From Scleromitrula shiraiana (Eukaryota; Ascomycota; Leotiomycetes; Helotiales; Sclerotiniaceae): DNA of 64,000 bases. A model generated the notes under the pieces. It was not told where the DNA came from. It did not search any database and was given only the letters and a program-made list of their open reading frames with translations. Made by a program: the position numbers and the translations under genes. Positions 46,218 through 55,887 of the stretch are shown here, in pieces (position 1 is the first letter of the stretch; every line of letters starts with the position of its first letter). The stretch spans positions 1-64,000 of the forward strand of contig JABELC010000007.1 in assembly GCA_028455995.1 (NCBI GenBank), in the 5' to 3' direction.

Positions 46218-46487
46218 TTTGAATGGTTGATAGGAAGAGAAAGTCACTTATTTTAGTTCAAAAATCGACCCTTGTTTCGGCTTTGATCGAGGACTTCATT
46301 TTAAGTCTACATTCATACTATAGCCGCAAAAAGTGACCACGATAACATGCATCCCGATACATTTAAGAATAGAGAGTCTGGAAAACTCCCCAAGGTGCTC
46401 TTGCAAAACAGTAACAGACTACAGATGACCCAAAGTTATCAACATCATACTTGATAAATTAAAGTAAAATTACAAATCAATTGCATA

Positions 46488-47289
46488 TTAAACTTCAGCC
46501 TCAAACGATGCAACCGACATATTCCACAGCAGCTTCGGATCCTTACACTTCCTCTGGATCATACCATCCACATTTTCCTTCCCATGAGAATTTACTCTCG
46601 GCGGTTCAACCGTATCATCAGCTATACACATAATAGTCTATTCCGACAAACATCCGAATTAGCGGTCAGTTTTCTTCCACATGTTCAAAATCTTCCCAGG
46701 AGCACGACATATCTCCAACAAGCCCCAGAAACAGCCGTGCTCAAAGCCCAAAAATAAAATATCAACATACCTGTCTCAGATAATCAAAGCAGTGCAACCA
46801 ATGCAACGGCTCACTCTCATGACCACCAAAATTTAGTCCTGCACTTTCATCTGATTGCACGCCCTCCCCATTCACCTTCGCATCCGACAATCTTTCAATT
46901 TCCCCATACAAATCTTGAATGGTAGCTCTAATCATACCCAAACAGTGCAAGGCATGGAACATAGTAACGCCATCTAAATGCCGACCATTCTCGTCAACTC
47001 GGAGCAGAAATCCTCCGTTGGGTGGGACGAGTGAGGTCCAGAGGGTGTCGTATACGTGACTTAGATTTTGATATTCGTCGTGTTCGGTGAAGAGGGTGGG
47101 GATTAGATTGTTGTTGCTGTTAGGAGGGGGATAGGGTGTATTTGGTTTGGATGTTGTTATTGAAATTGTGAAGGGGAGGGGCCAGGTGTAAATTAGATAG
47201 GTAAGAATCGCAAGGAATATGGAGACGGAGACGAAGAGAAGTAGAGATGGGAGGTAGGAGCTTCGAGATTTGGTGGATGATAATTTCAT
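46488..47289 (-). CDS. UstYa-like oxidase D (DUF3328)
   Basis: Exons 47289-46771 and 46637-46488 give 669 nt and 222 residues, phase-0 intron. The N-terminal helix is YLPSLLLFVSVSIFLAILTY (about residues 12-31). Then NLSHVYDTLWTSLVPPNGGF, first motif TMFHALHCLGMIRA, second motif HWLHCFDYLRQTIMCIADDT, VEPPRV, and VDGMIQRKCKDPKLLW near the C-terminus. Both HxxHC motifs are intact. The intron falls immediately after the second motif's LRQ. D is convergent with C (3' ends 270 bp apart) and belongs to the same subgroup. Probable reaction: oxidation or cyclisation of a peptide or small-molecule precursor in the secretory pathway. Confidence 0.86.
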
Positions 47290-47936
47290 GATCGTGGTGT
47301 TTTAATTTTCAAATGTATGTATGAGAAAGGAATAAAATCAAATTCGTGATATCTAAGATGTTGATACTGATAGTGCTATGTCCATAGCTCAAATAATCAT
47401 ATTTATCTAAGTATGTACAAACATCCCAAGATACGAAAAAGTATTCGTCAGCTCGTTAAAATCGAGAAATTATTTATGTTTAATATTCGATATGAAAGCT
47501 AGTGGCAGATAGATCGGTTTTAGTTGCCAAAATAGGAAGGTTTGAGGATATACCCGGATATAATTGTCGGTTCTTCCCAATTCAGAACACAAGAGTCCAT
47601 CGTTATGCCAAGAAAAAAGTTGATACAACATTAAATGTATCTACAAGAATGTGTAGATATAATCGTTTTTGAAATCCACAGCGCAATCGTTTCCATGCCA
47701 TAGATGCATAAGCCGTTTAAGAAAACACATGGAAGTTGTGTGACTGGGACCGAAAAAGCGTTTTCGTGTCTAGCCTGAACGCAAAGATTTACAAAGTCGT
47801 GGTGATTGAGAAACCGTTGGACAAAATTTTAGACCGAGTATCAGACCGCTCATTTGTGAATGCGATAATCAAAAATGAATTACATTCATTGCTATTGATT
47901 TTCAAACAAGAACTAACGTGGATATTACTACACGGC
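47290..47936. other. Intergenic between UstYa-like D and E
   Basis: 647 bp, promoter of D and 3' region of E. No supported gene. Confidence 0.45.
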
Positions 47937-48939
47937 TCAAGATTCTTCACTAGTATCAGACTTGTTCGTCTCATCGCCTCTCCAAGATACGCCTAAAGAT
48001 CCATCAATTAGATAACCTCCTAAAACAAAAAAAAAAAAAAAACAAAGTGGAAGCATAAAACTGACCCAAAACGGGATGTGCAACAATCGGACCCAAAAGT
48101 CTAGGAATATACCTCTCCTTTGTCCAATTCAACACCTTATCCCAATTTCTACACTCATGCACAATCTCAAAATTTGGCCACGGCCACCTATAATCCGGAA
48201 TCCACGTATAAGTCAACAAGGAGATATCCGCATGGCACATGATAGTTTGTCGTAATGTATCGATGCAATGATCTACATGTTTTAGTTGAAGTTTGGGAGA
48301 ATGTTTATCGGGGTAATAGGGGCGATAGACATGTTCACGTATGGTGTTTAGACAATGCAGTTCGTGGAATACGTCGAGGTTGGCGAGGTATCCTCCTTTG
48401 GCATCGTGGAGGGGGATGGAGGTGCGATTTATGGCTTGGAGTTCGGCGGCTGTGACGCGGATGTTTTGGTCTGGGTAGGAGTTTGGTCAGTGCTTGGGCG
48501 GAATGGGGAGAGGTGTTTACTGACATTTTAGGATGTTGTACCATGCATCTTCGAGTTCGGGGCGTGGTTCTCCTTTGAAGGGGTTTTTGTCTTCAAGGGG
48601 TGTATTGATGGTTACGGATTCATAGGATATGGATTCTTGAGCAGGAGCTGGAACTTTTGGTTAGCTGAAGAGACATTTCAATCATGTGAGTAACGAACAG
48701 AATATTGTGGGCTTATAAGAACATCGTGAGGGATATAGGAATACAAATGCAAAAGCGGCACTTGTATAAAATATTATAAGCAAAATATGAATGAGTATGG
48801 GGCTAGTGATGTTTCGACTGGGAATTGTGGATTTGAAATCCTGTTCGGAGTCGGGGTCTGGTACTAGCAGGGAGAATCTCCCCTTTTGTTCGGTAAATCG
48901 TGATTTAAACATTAGATTCTGGATAAAGGTAGATATCAT
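47937..48939 (-). CDS. UstYa-like oxidase E (DUF3328)
   Basis: Exons 48939-48699, 48653-48525, 48470-48066 and 48019-47937 give 858 nt and 285 residues, all phase-1 GT-AG. One membrane helix (ILIHILLIIFYTSAAFAFVF, about residues 49-68). Then FPAPAQESISYESVTINTP, PRPELEDAWYNILKY, QNIRVTAAELQAIN, first motif LDVFHELHCLNTIREHVY, second motif HVDHCIDTLRQTIMCHAD, HECRNWDKVLNWT and HPVLGGYLIDGS. This is the most canonical family member here and a good candidate for the cyclising enzyme. The acceptor of the last intron is preceded by an 18-base poly-T run. E and the repeat-bearing peptide gene at 49810 are transcribed apart across 870 bp, which would allow joint control. Confidence 0.9.
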
Positions 48940-49809
48940 ACTGAATGAAGGTAGATAGAATGACTGAACAATATCCTAATTGAATTGAGACATTCAGACA
49001 TGAAATGCGTCTAAATGCAATGGGTACTTTCATGCTACTAGCCAAAACGATATTTTTCAAAAGAACGGCCAAGAAAGTCTATCAAAATGACACCTCGAAT
49101 CCTAACAAACTATGAGTTACATTCACCGTCGGATTGAACTTCCAATTCAACGGTTAGGGAATTCAGCTAAGATACCATGCGGAATTATTCGGATTATCTA
49201 GTAAACCTAGACAATAACTCTACGCATCGTGCAGTACCACCAAAAGATGCCAATCAACTTTTTTAGCATCAGATACACAACTAAACATTCGCCGAGTATC
49301 TTTTCGAGAAATCAATACACCGTTTTCTCTGACAACATGACATTTGATCTACTGGCATTGAGTCTAGAAGCAGCCTTGGGGGATTGGCTAGAAGATATAC
49401 CGTCTACACTTGCAGTTTGTCTGTGAAACTTATGATATCTCTTGGCTGGCGGGGTCAGTACAACAGAGAATGGTTATTGGGATTTCCATGCATATTCAAC
49501 TGTGAAGTTTAACCAAAAAGGAAACAATAGGAGAAGGAGTGTAATCTATAATCACGATGTAAACATACGGTGTAGGTGCAGCAAAACGGGTGCCGAGATG
49601 AAGAATATAGATACATAGCACAAAGAACGATGTACCCGGCTTAATTCGGGAGCTGTTCAATTTAATGACAAGAGTAAATATATATACCTCACCATCTTGG
49701 AAGAGGTATCTCTAAATCTGGACACGCCCAACCTCCACACCAAGCCTACTTCACCAAAAATATCACCTTCCAAGCTTTTTTCAGAAAAAACTTCGCCAAT
49801 CTTCTAATC
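48940..49809. other. Divergent promoter region of UstYa-like E and the candidate precursor peptide
   Basis: 870 bp between the two start codons. It is the natural place for shared regulatory sites. A short plus-strand frame (49229-49426) is not supported. A C-rich stretch directly precedes the precursor ATG. Confidence 0.5.
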
Positions 49810-50137
49810 ATGCATTTCCACCCACTCCAACTCCTCTCCCTCGCACTAGCTACCACCGTCCTCTCTGCACCAACACCTTCCCCTAACTCCCTGTGTAAGA
49901 TTACCCTCTCCCAATCTATTTCTCTTACCAAAGTGCTAACAAGAATAAACAAAAACAGCCGCAAGAGGCGATGTATTCGAGCCTGCACAATCGTACAATT
50001 ATTATCGAGATGAGAAGAGGAGCGATGATGTAGATGAGTCTGCGCAGAGCTATAATCGGTATGATGAGAATGTGAAGAGGGGGGATGTGAAGGAAGGGGC
50101 GCAGAGTTATAATAGGTATGATGAGGATAGTCAGTGA
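49810..50137 (+). CDS. Candidate dikaritin-type RiPP precursor peptide (Kex2 repeats, AQSYN core)
   Basis: Exon 1 49810-49894 and exon 2 49959-50137 (264 nt) encode 87 residues. Residues 1-20 (MHFHPLQLLSLALATTVLSA) are a signal peptide. A short Pro/Ser pro-region follows, then three similar units. Each has an acidic lead (GDVFEP, DDVDES, GDVKEG), the core AQSYNYY, AQSYNRY, AQSYNRY at residues 38, 57 and 76 (19 apart), and an acidic tail. Lys-Arg at 48-49 and 68-69 separates the units, the classic Kex2 site. This is the layout of UstA/PhomA/AprA-type precursors whose Tyr-bearing cores are cut out and cyclised by UstYa-type oxidases; five such genes lie just upstream. The core is not one I know. 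Too small and repetitive to be an enzyme; a pheromone-like peptide is the main alternative. Confidence 0.82.
49985..50119 (+). repeat. Three imperfect 57-base repeats encoding the AQSYN core units
   Basis: The cores start at codons for residues 38, 57 and 76, exactly 57 bases apart. Protein is better conserved than DNA: AQSYN is coded by GCACAATCGTACAAT, GCGCAGAGCTATAAT and GCGCAGAGTTATAAT, so units 2 and 3 are the most recent copies and selection on the peptide is suggested. Confidence 0.85.
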
Positions 50138-50741
50138 GTGAGGGTGGTGTTGAATGTGTAGGGAGATGGGTGGTGAGAAGTGAGAAATGGAACATCGAAA
50201 GGGGAAGGGGCGAGTGTATATTTGTGCTTAATGGGGTGAGGAGGATTCAGTTCGAGTGAGGAGAGGCTTTTTTTCAACAAATTAGCGGGCAAGGAAATTC
50301 TAGTATTATGAAAATGATAATGGTATTGGGGATTTGAAGGTTTATGATGCCCATGTAATGTTCTGTGTGGTATAATTCGTGTATTAAATTGCTCTGTACG
50401 GTACTTACTAGACCAAAATACCCAGGCGTATTATCATAAGCTGTTTGGCAATTGGATGAATTTTCAACCTCAGTCACAGAGAAGGCAATAAGAAACAACC
50501 CGCATATCGAGGCATTTAACGTACGATAAGAGAGAAAGACGAAGAAAGAAGATTCACTATGGTATTAATGTAATCACACTCATCTATATTGATCTCCACT
50601 TACTCTCTGAACGAATCAACAGAACAAGCAAACCCGCAAAAAACATTACAATTATGAGCAAAAACGCCCGAATTCTATCCAATTCACCCATCCATATCAG
50701 GTCAATACCGAGCCACCATCATATAGTATCATGAAATCTTA
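50138..50741. other. Intergenic, with a possible small multi-exon membrane peptide gene (minus)
   Basis: 604 bp. On the minus strand an ATG at 50691 starts MGELDRIRAFLLIIVMFFAG, then LLVLLIRSE ending at a clean GTAAGT donor at 50603. Further on, a frame with AYDNTPGYFGL ends at another GTAAGT. I cannot join these into a full gene. The first piece has a membrane helix like the UstYa heads and the second faintly recalls the GYLAGLD stretch before HELHC, so a decayed sixth member is possible. Confidence 0.25.
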
Positions 50742-52209
50742 TCAGAGATGTGTTGATGTATTAGTAGCCAATGAAGTAGATCTCGAGAAGGAGGAATCCG
50801 ACAAAGATGAGGCGATTGCCGAGATGAGAGCACTCGATGGACTAGGAAGAATATATGATGTTGGTTGAAGGGTATTTCCAGTAGTGGTTAAGATTTCAAA
50901 GAAAGTAGTTGTTTTCGTGATTGTTGAAAAGACAACACTGGCAACAGAGCAGATCCCATCAGTAGATTGTGGGGGTGGAAGATTAGATACGGAAGGCTCT
51001 GGTAAAGACGGTACAGAGGAACCTGTGATAACCGGAGGCTCTGAGTTTCTAGTAGGGGTATGAATTGGAGCGGTGATTGTCACGATTGGAGGAGTAGTTA
51101 CTTGGCCAGCTAGACATGAACATGCAGAGGAGAGTAATCCAGGTGAAGTATCGCAATCAGAAACACAAGCAGGAAGTTCAATTGGAGCTGTGTGGAGACT
51201 TGCTGTATATGTGGCACAGAAGGATGTAACAGCTGATGATTGAAGCATTTGTTTTAAACAAGGATCGTATTGACATGTTATTGAAGGAGGCGCAGTTGTT
51301 TGAGGTATCTCGGTTGTGATTGTTTTAACAGTTCCTGGGATTGTGATGGTAGTTGCAGAGCCCGGAACAGTGGTTTTGACAATCTCTCCTGATCTTGTTA
51401 TGGTCAAGGTTTTTCCCGGTATTGTTTTTGTGATTGTGTTGGGTGTGTAAATCGTAGTCCTGACAGTTGAGAGCTGTGTTAGAGTAACGATTGATGGTGG
51501 ATAAGTCGATTCGATAATGGAGCCAGATTTAGAGAGAGTAATAGTGGATCCTGGAACTGTGGAAATAATCTGAGTTCCAGGTTGCGTTATTGTGATAGTA
51601 GTGCCAGGGATTATTGACGTCTCGATGGTTGGCGGAACAATCTCCGTGATCGTGGATTCTTTTCCAGGAAGAGTGACAGTGATAGTCGTTCCAGGAACTG
51701 TGGAAGTGATAGTAGTACCAGGAACTAAATAATGTTAGACAAGTAATAAATGAATAGACGGAGCAGTATAATTTACTGGTTGTGACCACGGTTGTTGGTT
51801 CAACAGGGACAACAATCTGTGAAGTTGAGCTGGGGATTCCAATTGGGGTCTTGGTGGTAAAAATGGTCGTTTCGGAATCAGAGATAGTGGTAATATGTGT
51901 AATAGTGAAAGGCTCAGGAGTGATGGGAACAACAACAGGAGGTAATGTTGATATTAGATTTACAGGTGGAGGGGTCTCGGTAACGGTAATAATTGATCCA
52001 CCACTTTCAGTCCCAATGGTTTTTGTAACAGTAATAGTTTGAATCGGGGTAGTTGTGATTGTAGTGTAAGAAGTGACTATTGGGGGGCAATCAACAGGAG
52101 GACAATGACAGTCATCTCCTAGCCTTAAACCACCGGCAACAGGTTTGGCTAATGAAGACGTAAAGAAAAAAAGTACGGCTAATGCTATAAGATTCATGTT
52201 TATTGGCAT
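50742..52209 (-). CDS. Secreted or wall-bound Thr/Ser-rich protein with PGTTIT repeats
   Basis: Exons 52209-51777 and 51724-50742 give 1416 nt and 471 residues. Residues 1-21 (MPINMNLIALAVLFFFTSSL) are a signal peptide. Next come a Cys pair region (CHCPPVDCPP), then about 250 residues of Thr/Ile/Val/Pro repeats built on V-P-G-T-T-I-T and close variants, ideal for O-mannosylation. A Cys-rich domain follows (CQYDPCLKQMLQSSAVTSFC, then CVSDCDTSPGLLSSACSC, eight Cys), reminiscent of but not clearly a CFEM domain. The end is Ser/Thr-rich without a sure GPI site. Probably a cell-surface or extracellular adhesin-like protein. It lies next to the precursor peptide but its connection to that locus is not shown. 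Confidence 0.78.
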
Positions 52210-53524
52210 GATGAAGCAACAAAATGGTATACGACTGATATGCTGTACGGAAAGAACTTGAATTAAAACTCAAGATATGAGTAATAATTTCCAACGAAGA
52301 CGGACAAGGAAGGAAGACCGCCCAATTTGATCTGGATTTCGAACAGAATAAAGGAGTGTTATGATTTGATGGTACATTTTGAATTGGATAGGAGATCAAA
52401 CAACTACTTATAATATGTCGACTGATTTCTGAGGGGTTGTATCAACAGTATTCTAAGGTGTAAGGTAGAAATTATGTTGAAAATCTTCGATATATTATAC
52501 TGCCTTGCAGGTATCGAACATTAATTATGAAGTGTAAGGGAGAAGTAATATGAGCTTAGAATTTGTTCAACATAGTACTCTACATTGTATGCCCCTTTTG
52601 ATCGCTTTCTCAACCTTGCCTCACTTTGCAGAAGGGTTAAAGTAAACCATAAGCGCATACTCCCTAACGGCACCTGAATGAAGCAAGGGTCGAATCAGAC
52701 CCTGAACATGCGAGGAAAATATATCGAAGGGAGTTAGAAGCAACTATACTGGCTAGTAAATGATCAAAAACGACACAATCGTAATGAGAAATGGAAAACC
52801 ATAACTATTAGACCATATAGAAAGATCAGAAAGCTATACTCCGTGTACAGGCGAGAGAGGGATAATCGAAGATACCTAGGTGACATACACATCATCTACC
52901 TAGGTTTGCAGGAGTATTCATTCAACTATTTATCCTGGGGGATTCATGAGAACAACGAAGTAAGGATAAATGTATAAGTATATACTTTACAGATGAACAA
53001 AACAGCGAGGTCGAGGACAAGGTAATGGTTGACGATGAGGCTGAAGATTGAAATTGAGTTTAGATTGAGTAGTTTGAGTAGTTATAATATTGACACATTT
53101 ACTGTAATATTTAGTCATATTATACAGCTATTACTTCCGTATACGGATATTATATAATCTCATTATATATATATATTTAACCGCAATTTGTCCGGTAAAA
53201 TTTCCCGGTTGGCCCGCAAGCACCGCTCCGCTTTCCAAATTGCTTACCTGTCTGTGCCTTTTCTTATCTAAACCTCCCCAAGAAAACATTCTTGATGCTA
53301 TATTATTTACAATCTTCAATATCCTCAACCTTGCTTTCTTCATAAATCATAACATAAACAAAAACAATATTAGATTTCCCTTCGTCGCCTTTTCAATTCG
53401 ATCCTTTCAACTATATTTTTTCTTCCCTACCAATAAGTTAATGGTGCACATTTGGAGGTAGTAAATGTTGTGTGCGGCGCACATCTATCTTATCCCCGGG
53501 TTGGTTGGAGAATAGGTAGTTACA
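52210..53524. other. Intergenic
   Basis: 1.32 kb between divergent genes (surface protein and LAMTOR1-like). AT-rich, with TATATA near 53165. No gene supported. Confidence 0.45.
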
Positions 53525-54213
53525 ATGGGGAATTGCTCTTCTTGCCTTGGGTTGGATCGCAATCATGATTTGTCTGACGAGGTCTGTTTCACTCCAGTAT
53601 CTGCGAACCTCATTGAACTACTCACTAACTTTTACATTCGTTGTAGGATGAGAGTTCGAGGTTACTATTCGACGAAGTTCATCCCAATCAGTACGGTAGT
53701 TTCGGCGATTCAAATAATGGAACCATTCAAGCAGATCCACAAGAGGTTCGACGGGAGACGGAGGCCTTACAGAAGGTCGTAGCGCAAACGTCAAAGTACG
53801 TATGCTCTAAATACTTCTTCCTTATCCAAACGTTACTACTTCACATCTCAAGCAATCACGCATGCAAATTACCCCAAATTCTAGGCGTGCTTCCAAGCTA
53901 ATCATCTTATTCCAGTCATCTTGTCGATATATTTTCTATGGTCCCACAGAACGTCCCTCGTGCTCCCACAACTATGTTCACAGGTCAAGATTCAAGACTA
54001 TTGAGGTATCAAGACGTTCTAGCCAAGATGTCGACACAGGATGAATCGAGCAATACAAAACAAACCCCCGTCGAAGGTACCCACCCAATTTCCGATGGTT
54101 GGATATCGGATGAGGAAGATGTGGAGGAAATGAAGAGGTATAAACCGATCAAATCAGAGGACGTAGGACCGTTATTAGGAGGCTTCGCAGATGCAGAGTC
54201 GGCCATGGAGTAG
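53525..54213 (+). CDS. LAMTOR1/Meh1-like lysosomal-vacuolar adaptor
   Basis: Exons 53525-53581, 53647-53795 and 53916-54213 give 504 nt and 167 residues. The N-terminus MGNCSSCLG has Gly2 for myristoylation and Cys4/Cys7 for palmitoylation, the hallmark of LAMTOR1 (p18) and yeast Meh1/Ego1, which anchor the Ragulator/EGO complex and Rag/Gtr GTPases to the vacuole for TORC1 signalling. The second exon carries DESSRLLFDE, the usual conserved stretch. The helix HLVDIFSMVPQ follows, then an acidic tail (GWISDEEDVEEMKRYKPIKS, LLGGFADAE). The assignment rests on the lipidation signal plus helix pattern and usual length. The donor GTCTGT of intron 1 is unusual but keeps the frame. Confidence 0.82.
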
Positions 54214-55551
54214 GAACATGGATTCCCAGTTTACACCGGCATCTTTTGTGTTCCACGGCGTATTGGAGTTAGGCTGGATCGTTACAATATCCTCACACCA
54301 CGGCCCTTGATGCTGCCGCAATTTCCCAGGAGGGATATTGGGTATCGAATTTTGACTGGACCAGCTAAGCGTAATTTGACTATACGTTGTATCATTCAAT
54401 CATTTCCTTTATCAAGAGCGCTTGCTCACTGGCTACTTCAGCATGAACTAGAGCCTATCAAGTGTCTCTTATGTTCTGCATTCAAGCTGTACAGGTATCC
54501 ATTGAGGATTAGCCACGTTACAATTTACTACTACAAGTTCATTCAGTCTATATTTTCATAAAGGGTGGAAAGAATCCTGTTAGGAATTGAAGATGGCTTT
54601 CTTGAACTTTTTACTTTCTCTCTTAATCTCTTGCCAGGCATACATACAGCACAATGTATCAAGTCTTGATGCTGATGAATTTCTAGCGAATGATGACAAA
54701 TACCTTTGGAAGGTGTGTATAATTGAGTATGCATTGAGATTCTAATTTTGATAGGCAAAAAATACCTACTTACTTAGATCCTATCTCGTTGGTGACAACC
54801 ATCAGAACCTTCGAACAGATGTCTACCTAGGTAGATATATATGAGAAGACATACCTATTTCAATCATATATACATACATCCACATGCTCATTCATCGTCG
54901 ATTAGGAATGTACCGGTACACAGAATGAAGCTCCCGCGTGATCATCTCGATATCTATCTTTGGCCCAAAGATTTACTAAGGAACAATTTTCTTTACAATA
55001 TCCTCAACATGACTTCCCTTTAATTATTCGATATGGTTTACATCCAAAGATGCCGTGCCGCAATTTCCCCACAGTGTCTCTCAATGGCAAATTCTGTTCG
55101 GTTGGCATCCACAACTGTCCGGAGCCGCCCAATTCCTTCATTTAAGCGCCCACTTATATTGGTCAATATTACAATGACCTCTTTTCGTTTCACAATGGAT
55201 CAAAAGAGGATGTACCATGACATTCCCAATTCATTAGGAATTCCGAGGAGTGTGTTCAAATAAGATCGTTTCATCATTAAAATGGTGGGGACTGTCTAAT
55301 TCCAAAAATTCAATGCGTCGATATTTAGAACCCAATCATTTCCAAGGCCCTCAAATCCAAAAACCAATTTTCACTCCCTCAAATCACTCCATCAAAAGAA
55401 AAATGTCCCTATAAGAAAAGTTTGAAACACGAAAAGCTCGTCGACTTATCTCGCTCGCCTTCCCTTCGTCGTCTAATGGTAAAGCAAGCCTGGCTTCAGA
55501 TTGATTAGTATCAAACGCTCAAACAGAATTTAACGATTGGTATCTCACCTT
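54214..55551. other. Convergent intergenic region
   Basis: 1.34 kb between converging genes. I see no coding frame of note. A tRNA-like patch near 55463-55490 was considered and rejected. Confidence 0.4.
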
Positions 55552-55887
55552 TCACAAAGCCAAGGCATTTTGCTGACGTTGCCAATTGAGCGTATTCACC
55601 TCTTGTTGCAGGTCGCGGATCTTCTCCTCTGACGCTTCAATCGAATGTTGACGACTCTTTCCGTTCTCCTTCTTCCATCGAAGCACACGCTCCTGCTCCT
55701 TTTGAATTCGACCCCATTTGGTCTCAATCTTCGTGCAAATCTTGCACTTCTCATGACTCGGATATGTGGCCATGACCAGCCTCATGCCGCAAGTCTCGCC
55801 AGTGCGGTATTCTTTCGCACAATGCTGTCGGAAGTGGCCCCACTTGTAGTCACCACAGACAAATTGGTATTGGTCGAAGAAACACAT
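55552..55887 (-). CDS. Small Cys-rich coiled-coil protein, uncharacterised
   Basis: 111 residues, one exon. The N-terminal half holds the pattern MCFFDQYQFVCGDYKWGHFR, HCAKEYRTGETC and CKICTKIE, with Cys and His spaced as in a small zinc-binding fold. The C-terminal half is a charged amphipathic coiled coil (QKEQERVLRWKKENGKS, EEKIRDLQQEVNTL). I have seen this kind of short protein in several filamentous fungi without an assigned function. No signal peptide. The 5' leader at 55888-56180 is long. Confidence 0.68.
   Translation of the reverse strand: MCFFDQYQFVCGDYKWGHFRQHCAKEYRTGETCGMRLVMATYPSHEKCKICTKIETKWGRIQKEQERVLRWKKENGKSRQHSIEASEEKIRDLQQEVNTLNWQRQQNALAL

Noticed and set aside
55440..55520. 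tRNA-like patch (CGTCGTCTAATGGTAAAGC resembles a D-arm)
   Set aside because: No matching T-arm (GGTTCGA-type) or acceptor pairing downstream, so it is not a tRNA I can support.
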